Assembly (NCBI RefSeq): GCF_003999995.1 | Contig: NZ_RJAD01000003.1 | Coordinates: 1 to 64,000, forward strand | DNA length: 64,000 nt | Direction of reading: 5' to 3' | Source of the DNA: Microbacterium sulfonylureivorans | GTDB taxonomy: Bacteria > Actinomycetota > Actinomycetes > Actinomycetales > Microbacteriaceae | Part shown: one piece after another, positions 10,801 through 19,059 of the stretch | How the letters are laid out: each line of letters opens with the position of its first letter | How positions within the stretch are numbered: the first letter of the stretch is position 1 | Program-made: the position numbers and the translations under genes | Notes under the pieces: generated by a model | Told to the model about the DNA's origin: nothing | Databases searched by the model: none | What the model saw: only the letters and a program-made list of their open reading frames with translations

Positions 10801-10836
10801 GCGACCTGAAGGTGTGCGGAGGCACCCTCAGGCCGC
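10801..10836 (-). terminator. Hairpin terminator of the oligopeptide transporter ATPase gene
   Basis: As minus-strand RNA, GCGGCCTGAGGGTG pairs with CACCTTCAGGTCGC over 14 bp, two of them G-U pairs, with an 8-nt loop. The plus-strand RNA would have mismatches instead, so the hairpin is directional. It starts 12 nt after the ATPase stop. Confidence 0.7.
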
Positions 10837-10848
10837 TTCGGTGGTGCT

Positions 10849-12552
10849 CTAGTCCTGCTGAGCGAGGAGCGCGGCGCGTGCGTCGCGGCGGATCTTCTGC
10901 TCGCCCGGGTCGGGAACCGGCACGGCTGCGATGAGTCGCTGCGTGTACGGGTCCTGCGGGTTGCGGAGGATCTGCTCCTTGGTGCCCTGCTCGACGATCT
11001 TGCCGTGCTGCATGACCGCGATGCGGTCGGCGAGGAGGTCGACGACCGCGAGGTCGTGCGTCACGAACAGCGTCGCGAACTGCTTCTCCTTCTGGATCTG
11101 CTGCAGCAGCTCCAGGACGCGCGCCTGCACCGACACGTCGAGCGCGCTCGTCGGCTCGTCGGCGACGAGCACCGTCGGGTCGAGCGCGAGCGCGCGGGCG
11201 ATGCCGATGCGCTGACGCTGGCCGCCCGAGAGCTCGTGCGGGTAGCGGTTGCGGAAGTCGCGCGGCAGCTCGACCATGTCGAGAAGTTCGGTGACTCGCC
11301 GGGAGATCTCCTTGCGGTCGCGTCCGGCGAGCTCGAGCGGCTCGCCGATCGACTCGCCGACCGGCCAGCGCGGGTTCAGCGACGAACCCGGGTCCTGGAA
11401 CACGATGCCGAGCTTGCGGCGCACCGCGCGCAGCTGCTTCGGGTCGACGCCCACCATCTCCTGGCCGGCCACGCGCAGCTGCCCCTCGGCGATCGGCACG
11501 AGTCCGACGATCGCCCGCGCGATGGTCGTCTTGCCGGAGCCGGACTCGCCGACGAGCCCGAGCACCTCGCCCGGCTGGATCGAGAGGGATGCCTCGCCCA
11601 CGGCCCGGAACGCCGGCACACGGCCGCGCTTCGGGTAGTCGATCGACACGTTCTCGAGGAGGAGAGCGGCCGTGGTGTTGTCGCGCTGCGAGTCCACCTC
11701 CGACACCGCGGTGCCGAGACCGAGGTGAGGCACCGAGGCCATGAGCGCCTTGGTGTACGGGTGCTCCGGAGCGCTGAACAGCTTCGCCGCCGTGCTGTGC
11801 TCCACGACGTCGCCGTCCTTCATCACCATGACGTCGTCGGCCATGTCGGCCACGACGCCCATGTCGTGCGTGATGAGGATGATCGCCGAGTCGAGCTTCT
11901 GGTGCAGGTGGCGCAGCAGGTCGAGGATCTCGGCCTGGACCGTGACGTCGAGCGCCGTCGTCGGCTCGTCGGCGATGAGCACGCGCGGGTCGAGAGAGAT
12001 CGACTGCGCGATCATCGCGCGCTGGCGCTGACCGCCCGACAGCTGGTGAGGGTACGAGTTGTACGCCTTCGTCGGGTCGGGCATCTCGACGAGGCCGAGC
12101 AGCTCGATGGCACGCGCCTTCGCCTGCTTGCGGGTCATGCCCGGGCGGTGCGTGAGGATCGTCTCGGAGATCTGGAAGCCGATCGTGTAGACCGGGTTCA
12201 GAGCCGTCATCGGCTCCTGGAAGATCGCCGCGATGCCCTCGCCGCGCACCTGGCGCAGCACCTCCTCGCGCGCGTTGACGAGCTCGCGGCCGGCGAGCTT
12301 GGCGCTCCCCCGCACGCGGGCGTTCTTGGGCAGCAGGCCCATGATCGCCATCGAGCTCGTGCTCTTGCCCGAGCCCGACTCACCGACGATCGCGAGGACC
12401 TTTCCGGGCATCAGGTCGTAGGTGACGTGCTTGGCCGCAGCGGCCCAGCCGCCGCCCACCCAGAACTCGACTCCGAGGTCCTTGACGGACAGCACCGGGC
12501 CGCCCTCCTGCGGGACGTGTCCGCGCATGCGGGCACCCTCTTTCATGCTCAT
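10849..12552 (-). CDS. Oligopeptide ABC transporter, fused DppD-DppF type ATPase
   Basis: Supplies ATP hydrolysis to the peptide importer encoded upstream on this strand. In 567 residues there are two complete ABC domains: the first with GESGSGKST (about residue 56) and LSGGQRQR, the second with GESGSGKTT (about residue 340) and a second LSGGQRQR. Each is followed by a Walker B aspartate in ADEPTTALD or ADEPTSALD. Oligopeptide/dipeptide C-terminal motifs occur after each domain. One polypeptide thus does the work of separate DppD and DppF. GGGAG lies 8 nt before ATG 12552. The PH-domain gene on the other strand separates it from the permeases, so it probably has a promoter within that region. 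Confidence 0.92.
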   Translation of the reverse strand: MSMKEGARMRGHVPQEGGPVLSVKDLGVEFWVGGGWAAAAKHVTYDLMPGKVLAIVGESGSGKSTSSMAIMGLLPKNARVRGSAKLAGRELVNAREEVLRQVRGEGIAAIFQEPMTALNPVYTIGFQISETILTHRPGMTRKQAKARAIELLGLVEMPDPTKAYNSYPHQLSGGQRQRAMIAQSISLDPRVLIADEPTTALDVTVQAEILDLLRHLHQKLDSAIILITHDMGVVADMADDVMVMKDGDVVEHSTAAKLFSAPEHPYTKALMASVPHLGLGTAVSEVDSQRDNTTAALLLENVSIDYPKRGRVPAFRAVGEASLSIQPGEVLGLVGESGSGKTTIARAIVGLVPIAEGQLRVAGQEMVGVDPKQLRAVRRKLGIVFQDPGSSLNPRWPVGESIGEPLELAGRDRKEISRRVTELLDMVELPRDFRNRYPHELSGGQRQRIGIARALALDPTVLVADEPTSALDVSVQARVLELLQQIQKEKQFATLFVTHDLAVVDLLADRIAVMQHGKIVEQGTKEQILRNPQDPYTQRLIAAVPVPDPGEQKIRRDARAALLAQQD

Positions 12553-12581
12553 CGAACCGTCTCCCGTGTCAGGATGGGCAG

Positions 12582-13181
12582 ATGCCCGAACCGGTCACTT
12601 TTCGTCCGCGCGGCGGCCAGATCATCGCCTGGGTGGCGATCGCGATCTGCGCGCTCGGTCTTGTCTTCATCGCCGTCAGCGACGGGATTCCGAGCCTGAT
12701 CGTCTGGGCGTGGCCCATCGTGCTCGTCGCGTGGCTGGCGTGGATCCTTTACATCCGCCCGTACGTGCGCATCCACGAGGGCTTCATCGAGATCGGCAAC
12801 GTGTTCCGCACCCATCGGGTGCCGTGGGGCGACGTGGCCGACGTCGACTCGCGCTACGCGCTGACCGTCCACACCACCGGCGGACGCAGCATCCGAGCCT
12901 GGGCCGCGCCCGCACCCGGCGCCCGCCAGGCGATGACGACGCGCCGGGACGAGGTCGCCCGCACGCCGGGCGAGGGCGACACGCGCCGACCGGCGGATGC
13001 CGAGGGCACCGCCAGCGGCGACGCCACGGCGCTCGTCCGCCGAACGCTCGAGCAGTACCGTCGCAGCGGCGGCGACTCCGCGCCCGGAGGCACGGCGTCC
13101 ACGCTGAACGTCGCCGTGATCGCCGTGACCGCGGTGCTCATCGCGGCCGCCGTGCTGAGCCTCGCGGCGCCTCACGACTGA
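12582..13181 (+). CDS. PH (bacterial pleckstrin-like) domain membrane protein
   Basis: 199 residues. Two N-terminal membrane helices (about 13-32 and 36-58) are followed by a short PH-like beta domain (RPYVRIHEGFIEIGNVFRTH, then VPWGDVADVDSR near 60-90), a polar linker rich in Ala, Arg and Asp, and a final C-terminal membrane helix (about 172-194). This layout matches small actinobacterial PH-domain proteins of unknown function. A CAGGAT box 6 nt before the ATG suggests leaderless expression. It lies antiparallel between the ATPase and permease genes of one transporter, and its last 10 bp overlap the end of the dppC-like gene. Confidence 0.75.
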   Translation: MPEPVTFRPRGGQIIAWVAIAICALGLVFIAVSDGIPSLIVWAWPIVLVAWLAWILYIRPYVRIHEGFIEIGNVFRTHRVPWGDVADVDSRYALTVHTTGGRSIRAWAAPAPGARQAMTTRRDEVARTPGEGDTRRPADAEGTASGDATALVRRTLEQYRRSGGDSAPGGTASTLNVAVIAVTAVLIAAAVLSLAAPHD

Positions 13182-14380
13182 TCGTCCTTGCGGCGACCCC
13201 AGCGACGCTTCTCGTCCGCCGGCGATGCCGGCAGCGACCCGCCGCCGAACTCGTCCATGTAGGCCTCGTCGTCGCTCGACGTCGGGCCCTCGATCATCTG
13301 CACACCCTGCACGGAGGGGATCGCGGCGACCGCGCGGTTCGACTTGCGCCGGCTGACCTTGCCCTGCTGACGCGGGTCGAACGCGTCGCGCAGTCCGTCG
13401 CCGATGAAGTTGATGCACAGCGCGAGGATCACGATGAACAGACCCGGCCACCAGAACAGCCAGGGGCGCGTGCGGAACGCCTCGCGGTACTCGCTGATGA
13501 TCTGACCGAGCGACACGTCCGGCGGCTTGATGCCGAAGCCGATGAAGCTCAGCGCCGCCTCCGTCAGCACGGCCGCGCTCATCAGCAGCGTCGTGTTGAC
13601 GATGATGATGCCGACCGCGTTCGGGAGGATGTGCCGGAAGATGATTCGCCCGTTCGACGCGCCGGCGACGCGAGCCGCATCGACGAACTCCCGCTCGCGA
13701 AGAGCCAGGAAGTCGCCGCGCACGAGGCGCGCGAGACCGGTCCAGCTGAGGATGCCGAGGAAGATTCCGAAGACGACCGCGCTGCTGCCGCCCAGGAGCT
13801 TTCCGATGATCGAGCCGATGACGATGATCGGGATGATGATGATCACGTCGGTGAAGCGCATGATCAGCGAATCGACCCAGCCGCGGAAGAAGCCCGACAG
13901 CGCGCCGAAGATGACGCCGAGGACGAGCGACACGATGCCGACGAGGAACATGACCGTGAGCGACTGCTGAGTGCCGCGCATGACCTGGGCGAAGATGTCC
14001 TTGCCCAGCGTGTCCTGCCCGAACGGGTGCTCGCCGAGGCTGAACGGGAACCAGGTCAGCGTCGGCTGCCCCCCGTTGACCAGCGGGTAGCTGGTCCACC
14101 AGTCGAGCGGCCACCAGCCGGGGATGCGGTAGCCGTTGATGTCGAGCGCGCCGTCGGGGCCGGCCTGCAGCTTGCCGGTGCCGCCGATGACGGTGCCGAC
14201 GGACGTGAACGCCAGGATGATCACGAGCACGAGCACGATGAGCGCCGCCATGGCGCCGGCGTGACGGAAGAACCGGCGACGCACGAGCGCGCCCTGGCTC
14301 AGGCCCGCGACGGCCTTCTGCTCGATCGACTGCTCGCTGCCGCGGTCCTGCGGCGCGTCGGTGGGAATGGTGGTCGTCAT
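13172..14380 (-). CDS. Oligopeptide ABC transporter permease, DppC/OppC type
   Basis: Inner-membrane permease of the peptide importer. In 402 residues it has a first membrane helix near residues 42-64, then a periplasmic stretch of about 75 residues ending HPFGQDTLGKDIFAQV (the OppC signature). Five further helices follow. The EAA loop, DAARVAGASNGRIIFRHILPN, near residue 265 contacts the ATPase. A charged cytoplasmic tail of about 60 residues is longer than usual. Its start lies 1 bp after the stop of the DppB-type gene, so the two are translationally coupled. Confidence 0.92.
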   Translation of the reverse strand: MTTTIPTDAPQDRGSEQSIEQKAVAGLSQGALVRRRFFRHAGAMAALIVLVLVIILAFTSVGTVIGGTGKLQAGPDGALDINGYRIPGWWPLDWWTSYPLVNGGQPTLTWFPFSLGEHPFGQDTLGKDIFAQVMRGTQQSLTVMFLVGIVSLVLGVIFGALSGFFRGWVDSLIMRFTDVIIIIPIIVIGSIIGKLLGGSSAVVFGIFLGILSWTGLARLVRGDFLALREREFVDAARVAGASNGRIIFRHILPNAVGIIIVNTTLLMSAAVLTEAALSFIGFGIKPPDVSLGQIISEYREAFRTRPWLFWWPGLFIVILALCINFIGDGLRDAFDPRQQGKVSRRKSNRAVAAIPSVQGVQMIEGPTSSDDEAYMDEFGGGSLPASPADEKRRWGRRKDDQS

Positions 14381-14381
14381 G

Positions 14382-15917
14382 TCAGCTCACCCGGATCCGG
14401 GGGTCGAGGGCGGAGTAGAGAAGGTCGGCGATGAGGTTGAACATCACCGCGAGGACACCCGTCACGACGAAGAAGCCCATGACGAGGTTGACGTCGCCGG
14501 CGTTCAGGCCGTCGACGAACAGGGCGCCCATGCCCTTCCACGCGAAGATCGTCTCGGTGATGACCGCGCCGCCGATGAGGGCGCCGATGTCGAACGCGAT
14601 GATCGTCGCGATCGGGATGAGCGCGTTGCGCATCGCGTGGCGCACGACCACCGTGCGCTCCGTGAGTCCCTTCGCGCGCGCAGTGCGCACGTAGTCCTGG
14701 TTCATGACCTCGAGCAGGCTCGAGCGCGAGTAGCGCGTGTACGCGGCGATGGAGACGAGCGCGAGCGCGATCGTCGGCAGCACCAGGTGCGCGAACCCGT
14801 CCAGGATCTGGAACCACATGTCGCCCTGCAGGCCCGGGGTCTTCGAGCCGATCGTGGCGATGACACCGCTCTGCGGAATGCGGTCGACGTAGTCCGTGTA
14901 GACGAGCATGACGCGGTCGACGACGATCACGAAGAACGTGATGAAGCTCACGATCGCCGCCGTGCGGGCGGCCTCCTTCTTGCCGTCGCCGCCCACGAGG
15001 ACGCCCACGCCGATGCCGATGCCGATCGCCGCGATGCCCATGAGGACGAGCATCCAGCCGGTGGGGACGTAGAAGAACAGGTACTGGATCGGGTAGTAGA
15101 GCGCGGCCCACACGCCGACGACGATGAGCGCCGAGTAGAGCGTCCGCCTGTTCGCGAGACCGGTCGAGATCGCCGTGACGCCGACCGCGGCGCCGATGCC
15201 GGTGAGGATCACGCCGATGATGCCGATCGACGGGTCGGCGAACCAGCCCGTGATCCCGAGGAGCGCGAGCAGCCCACCCGCCGCGACGAAGGCCGACGCG
15301 AAGGTGATGAGGCGCTTCTTCCACGAGCCGCCGATGATGCTCATGAAGATCACACCGGCGATCAGGCCGGTGATGAGCACCGCGGTGATCGAGACCTGCG
15401 GATCCGCGAGGAACTCGTTGAACCGGATGGCGCCGAACTCCTTGAGGAGGACCGCGACCCAGAAGATGGGGAGCGAGTAGACGATGAACGTGAGGAACGT
15501 CACCGAGTAGTCGAAGCCGCTGTACTGGCGGAGCGCGGTCAGGATGCCGATCGTGAGGCCGAAGATGATGGCCACGATCGTCGCCGCGGTCACGAGCTGG
15601 ATCGTCGACGACGCCGCAGAGGCGACCGCCTCGGTGACCGGCTGGTTGCTGCGACTGAACGCGATGCCCAGGTCGCACTGGCCGATGAAGCACTTGGCCG
15701 CGCCGCCCAGCCACGTGAAGTAGCGGACGACGGGGGGCAGGTCGAGCCGCAGCAGCTCGACGCGGTTGTCGATCATCTCCTGACGGTTGGGAGCATTGCT
15801 GCCCTTGAGGTCAGCCAGCGGATCTGCGGTGATCGCCGTCAGGGTGTAGACGATGAAGGAGGCGACGAGAAGGACGAGGGCGATGGCGCCCAGTCGTCGC
15901 AGGATGAAGGTCAGCAC
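14382..15917 (-). CDS. Oligopeptide ABC transporter permease, DppB type, with extra membrane insert
   Basis: Partner permease of the peptide importer. A normal DppB is about 310-340 residues; this one is 511. The N-terminal helix, the periplasmic part and the C-terminal half with the EAA loop (RTARAKGLTERTVVVRHAMR near residue 400) are standard. Between about residues 150 and 330 lies an insert with several additional hydrophobic helices and a GGDGKKEAAR loop. Function of the insert is unknown. The frame is intact and base use matches the neighbours, so I see it as a real lineage feature, not a fusion artefact. It lies downstream of the solute-binding protein gene beyond two strong hairpins. 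Confidence 0.9.
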   Translation of the reverse strand: MLTFILRRLGAIALVLLVASFIVYTLTAITADPLADLKGSNAPNRQEMIDNRVELLRLDLPPVVRYFTWLGGAAKCFIGQCDLGIAFSRSNQPVTEAVASAASSTIQLVTAATIVAIIFGLTIGILTALRQYSGFDYSVTFLTFIVYSLPIFWVAVLLKEFGAIRFNEFLADPQVSITAVLITGLIAGVIFMSIIGGSWKKRLITFASAFVAAGGLLALLGITGWFADPSIGIIGVILTGIGAAVGVTAISTGLANRRTLYSALIVVGVWAALYYPIQYLFFYVPTGWMLVLMGIAAIGIGIGVGVLVGGDGKKEAARTAAIVSFITFFVIVVDRVMLVYTDYVDRIPQSGVIATIGSKTPGLQGDMWFQILDGFAHLVLPTIALALVSIAAYTRYSRSSLLEVMNQDYVRTARAKGLTERTVVVRHAMRNALIPIATIIAFDIGALIGGAVITETIFAWKGMGALFVDGLNAGDVNLVMGFFVVTGVLAVMFNLIADLLYSALDPRIRVS

Positions 15918-16047
15918 GGAAGCCCTCTCGGATATGGGGCTGAAGTCATGATTTTACGTCCGTCCCGGAGCGCCGGTGCGGCGCCCCAAAACTACTACGA
16001 AGGGGGCTGCGTGGCATCTGTGTGCGCGCAGGCCCGGTCGGACATGA

Positions 16048-16082
16048 CTGTGGGTGCCAAGGGTTCGCCTCGGCACCCACAG
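16048..16082 (-). terminator. Intercistronic hairpin 2 between binding protein and permease genes
   Basis: CTGTGGGTGCC pairs with GGCACCCACAG (11 bp, 13-nt loop). It is the second of two hairpins met by a transcript leaving the binding-protein gene. Together they can end or stabilise most transcripts so that binding protein exceeds permease. Confidence 0.6.
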
Positions 16083-16095
16083 TTCAAACGATGTC

Positions 16096-16130
16096 TGCCG
16101 GGGTGGGCGGGAGACCCGCCCACCCCGGCA
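16096..16130 (-). terminator. Intercistronic hairpin 1 after the binding-protein gene
   Basis: A perfect 16-bp stem, TGCCGGGGTGGGCGGG facing its complement, with a 3-nt loop, 9 nt after the stop of the solute-binding protein gene. It lacks a T tract, so partial termination or a 3' stabiliser of the lipoprotein mRNA are both reasonable. Confidence 0.7.
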
Positions 16131-16139
16131 TGGCAGGGA

Positions 16140-18005
16140 TTACTCCGCGCCGGCGCCCACCGGGGTCCACTCCCAGAAGTTCCAGAAGTAGTCCGGGCTC
16201 AGGGGCATCGCCTTGACCTCGGTCACCTTGTCGCTGTTGACCAGCAGACCCGGGAACTGGAAGATCGGCAGCGTGACGGCGTCGGCCCAGATGCCCGCCT
16301 CAGCGGTCTTGAGCAGCTCCGTCTGTGCGTCGTAGTCCGACGTCACGTTCAGCGTGTGAAGGGCCTCGGTGACCTCTTCGCTGCAGAACGCGTTGTAGTT
16401 TCCGCCCTTGGCCATCGGGTCGTCGTAGCACGCGTAGATCTGGTCGGATCCACCCACGGCGAGGCTGGTCTGCGACCAGGCGAACAGCGTGGCGTCGTGC
16501 GGGTTGATCGGCTCCTGCGACGGGTCGGTGAAGACCCAGTCGGGCTCGCTCTCGTCGACGAGCTCGAAGCCCGCCAGAGCAGCCGAAGCCGCGATCAGCT
16601 CGTACTCCTGGCCACGACGGACGTTGCCCTCGGGGTACCAGAAGCCGACCTCGACCGGACCGGTCACGCCGGCCTCGGCGAGCAGCGCCTTGGCGCCGTC
16701 GATGTCGACCTCGGCGTAGTCGGCCGAGCCGTTGCTGTCGGCGAGGATCGGGTAGCGCTCCACGTCGGCCTGCGAGACGAGGTTGGTGTTGCGGACCTCG
16801 GCCTCGGGGTTGAGCGGCTTGATGATCTTGTCGACGATCTCCTGGCGGGGGATGGTCTTCAGGAACGCCTGGCGGACGGCGAGAGCCTTCGCCTCGTCGC
16901 CACCGTAGGTCGCCGCGTCGAACGGGCCGCCGTTGTTGACCGTGAGGTCGACGTGCTCGTGCGAGGCCTGGACGCCGGTCTGAACCGTCGCCGTGTCGAT
17001 CTCGTTCGCGAGCTGGAGGATGTCAGCCGTCGGCTGGCCCGACCAGATGTCGAGCTCGCCCGACTCCAGAGCCTGGAGCGCGGTGGTCGAGTCGGCGATC
17101 GTGCGGATCGTGATCTTCTCGAACTTGGGCGAGGGACCCCACGTGAACAGCGGGTTCGCGGCGATCGAGATGTACTGGTCCTCGACGATGTCGTCGACGA
17201 CGTACGGGCCGCTGGTCAGCGCGGCAGCCGGGCTGTCGGGCAGCGTGGTGTAGCCGTAGGCGTTGCTCCACGCGTCACCCAGAGCGGCGAGGACTTCCTC
17301 GTCACCCTCGGTGATGGCCGTGACGACCTTCTCCTTGGCGTCCTCGGCGAACGTCTTGGACGCCTCGGTGTACTTGTTGAAGTCGTCCTCGGAGTCCGAC
17401 TCCTTCCACGTGTCGTACGCGGCCTGGACGTCTGCGTACTCGTCCGGGAAGGCGAGCGCGTAGGTGCCGTGGGCGGAGACGCCGAGCGGTCCGACGAGCT
17501 CCCAGTCCACGTACGGCTCGTCGTAGACGAACGTGATCTCCTTGTCGCCCGTCTCCGGGGTCTCGGTGACCAGGCTGTAGCCGGTGCTGGCAGCGGGCGA
17601 GAACGCCTCGTTGACGTTGCCCGACATCGCGGCCCACTGGAGGAGCATGTCGGCCTCGTCGATCGGCACGCCGTCGGACCAGACCGCGTCAGCGGTGATC
17701 GTGTACTTCACGGTCAGCGGGTCTTCGCTGACCTGCTCGTACTCGCCGAAGTCGGTGTTGCGCACCAGCTCGGGCGTGTTGTTGTAGTACGCGAAGCTGG
17801 TGTCGGTCATGTACTTGACATTGCCGTTGGCCGTGTTGTTTCCGGCCGAGCTGTCGTCGTTGAAGTGGAAGAAGCCCGAGTTGTACGCGGTGGTAATCTC
17901 GGTGCCTTCCACGACCTCCGACTGGTATGGGTTGCCGCAACCCGAAAGCACGAGTGCTCCCGCAGCCACGACCCCCACGCCCGCCATAAGACGCGCGATC
18001 TTCAC
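16140..18005 (-). CDS. Oligopeptide-binding lipoprotein (SBP family 5)
   Basis: Extracellular, lipid-anchored receptor that captures peptides for the permease pair. 621 residues. The signal peptide ends in a lipobox with the modified cysteine at residue 23 (LSGC). Family 5 features follow: YTITADAVWSDGVPIDEAD near residue 105 and a long two-lobed fold. GTG at 18005 was chosen because AGGAGG lies 4 nt upstream and a signal peptide follows at once; the frame upstream of it is low-complexity. It heads the transporter locus, with two hairpins before the permease genes. A 154-bp divergent region separates it from the CPBP gene. Confidence 0.94.
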   Translation of the reverse strand: MKIARLMAGVGVVAAGALVLSGCGNPYQSEVVEGTEITTAYNSGFFHFNDDSSAGNNTANGNVKYMTDTSFAYYNNTPELVRNTDFGEYEQVSEDPLTVKYTITADAVWSDGVPIDEADMLLQWAAMSGNVNEAFSPAASTGYSLVTETPETGDKEITFVYDEPYVDWELVGPLGVSAHGTYALAFPDEYADVQAAYDTWKESDSEDDFNKYTEASKTFAEDAKEKVVTAITEGDEEVLAALGDAWSNAYGYTTLPDSPAAALTSGPYVVDDIVEDQYISIAANPLFTWGPSPKFEKITIRTIADSTTALQALESGELDIWSGQPTADILQLANEIDTATVQTGVQASHEHVDLTVNNGGPFDAATYGGDEAKALAVRQAFLKTIPRQEIVDKIIKPLNPEAEVRNTNLVSQADVERYPILADSNGSADYAEVDIDGAKALLAEAGVTGPVEVGFWYPEGNVRRGQEYELIAASAALAGFELVDESEPDWVFTDPSQEPINPHDATLFAWSQTSLAVGGSDQIYACYDDPMAKGGNYNAFCSEEVTEALHTLNVTSDYDAQTELLKTAEAGIWADAVTLPIFQFPGLLVNSDKVTEVKAMPLSPDYFWNFWEWTPVGAGAE

Positions 18006-18159
18006 ATTTCCTCCTGTGCAAGGGTTAGGTGCCCAGCCTGTGGCAGCTCTGGACACGGACACGGACACACTAAGCACGGCGTGCGGACATGGCAAAACAG
18101 AACAGCAAACCGTTACATATCCTTAACTCAACGCTACGTGCGTGTGACAATCTGACAAC

Positions 18160-19011
18160 GTGCATGCTTTCGCGTCTGGGAATCTGCCCGGCACCAGCCC
18201 CATAGACCATGCGACCCGCGTGCGCCTGCGCTGGGAGATCGCGCTCGTCCTGCTGCTGTCCGTCGGACGGTCGGCGATCTACTCCGTCCTGGCGCTGATC
18301 CAGGCGCTGCAGCGCGACGTCGCGCTCGGCGACCAGCAGACCGCGCTGAACCCGTCGGCCGGCGCCGAGGAGTTCTGGGACGTGCTCTACCAGTTCCTCG
18401 GACAGGGCTTCGCGCTCGTTCCCGTGGCTCTGGCGATCTTCTTCCTGTGGGAGCCCGGGATGTCGGCGTTCCGCCGCATCGGCCTCGACTTCCGCCGCTT
18501 CGGCGGCGATCTCGGCCGCGGCGTCGCACTCGTCGCCGTGATCGGCATCCCCGGTCTCGGGCTCTACGCGCTGGGTCGGGCGCTCGGTCTCTCGGTGCAG
18601 GTGCAGGCGTCGCCGCTCGACGCGTCCTGGTGGACGATCCCGATCCTGCTGCTCGCGGCGGTGCGCGCGGGGCTCACCGAAGAGGTCATCTTCATCGGCT
18701 ACCTCTTCGATCGGCTGCGTCGCCTCGGCTGGGGCTGGTGGACGATCATCCTGTCCACCGCGGCTTTGCGCGCCGCCTACCACGCGTACCAGGGCTTCCC
18801 GGCGATGGTCGGCAACTTCGCCATGGGGGTGGTGTTCGGATGGTGCTACCGCCGCTGGGGGCGCGTCATGCCGCTCGTGATCGCGCACACTCTGATCGAC
18901 ATCATCGCCTTCGTCGGCTATCCCCTCGCCGTGGCGCTCTGGCCGGGAATCTTCGGTCCGGTCCCCGCGCCGTCGGGCACGCCGACTCCGGCGCCGAGCC
19001 CGAGCGCATAG
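18160..19011 (+). CDS. CPBP family intramembrane metalloprotease
   Basis: Membrane protein of the Abi/CAAX-protease (CPBP) family. In 283 residues with about eight hydrophobic helices the three conserved motifs are present: EEVIFIGYL near residue 174 (paired glutamates), RAAYHAYQG near residue 205 (His) and HTLID near residue 245 (His). Bacterial members include regulated proteases and bacteriocin-immunity proteins; the substrate here is unknown. The C-terminal tail is rich in Pro, Ser and Thr. The GTG start has a GACAAT box 8 nt before it, within a direct repeat of TGACAA. It is divergent from the peptide-binding protein and convergent with gcvP. Confidence 0.85.
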   Translation: MHAFASGNLPGTSPIDHATRVRLRWEIALVLLLSVGRSAIYSVLALIQALQRDVALGDQQTALNPSAGAEEFWDVLYQFLGQGFALVPVALAIFFLWEPGMSAFRRIGLDFRRFGGDLGRGVALVAVIGIPGLGLYALGRALGLSVQVQASPLDASWWTIPILLLAAVRAGLTEEVIFIGYLFDRLRRLGWGWWTIILSTAALRAAYHAYQGFPAMVGNFAMGVVFGWCYRRWGRVMPLVIAHTLIDIIAFVGYPLAVALWPGIFGPVPAPSGTPTPAPSPSA

Positions 19012-19015
19012 TCGA

Positions 19016-19047
19016 TGACGGGATGCCGGAGCCCCGGCATCCCGTCA
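19016..19047. terminator. Bidirectional hairpin terminator between CPBP gene and gcvP
   Basis: A perfect 14-bp stem, TGACGGGATGCCGG facing its complement, with a 4-nt loop AGCC. It fills the 48-bp convergent gap and works equally for both strands. It contains a facing GGATGCC/GGCATCC pair. Confidence 0.85.
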
Positions 19048-19059
19048 CCGCTGCAGGGT

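Noticed and set aside
10730..10825. An N-terminal extension of TypA by 32 residues
   Set aside because: It would read through the GGGATGCCGGCATCCC palindrome and adds no conserved residues; the TypA family starts at MARALRSDLRN-like sequence.
14361..18155. A plus-strand open frame of more than 1200 codons opposite the peptide transporter
   Set aside because: It is the antisense of well-supported permease and binding-protein genes. Its composition (Arg, Asp, Glu, Val-rich, low complexity) is typical of shadow frames in high-GC DNA.
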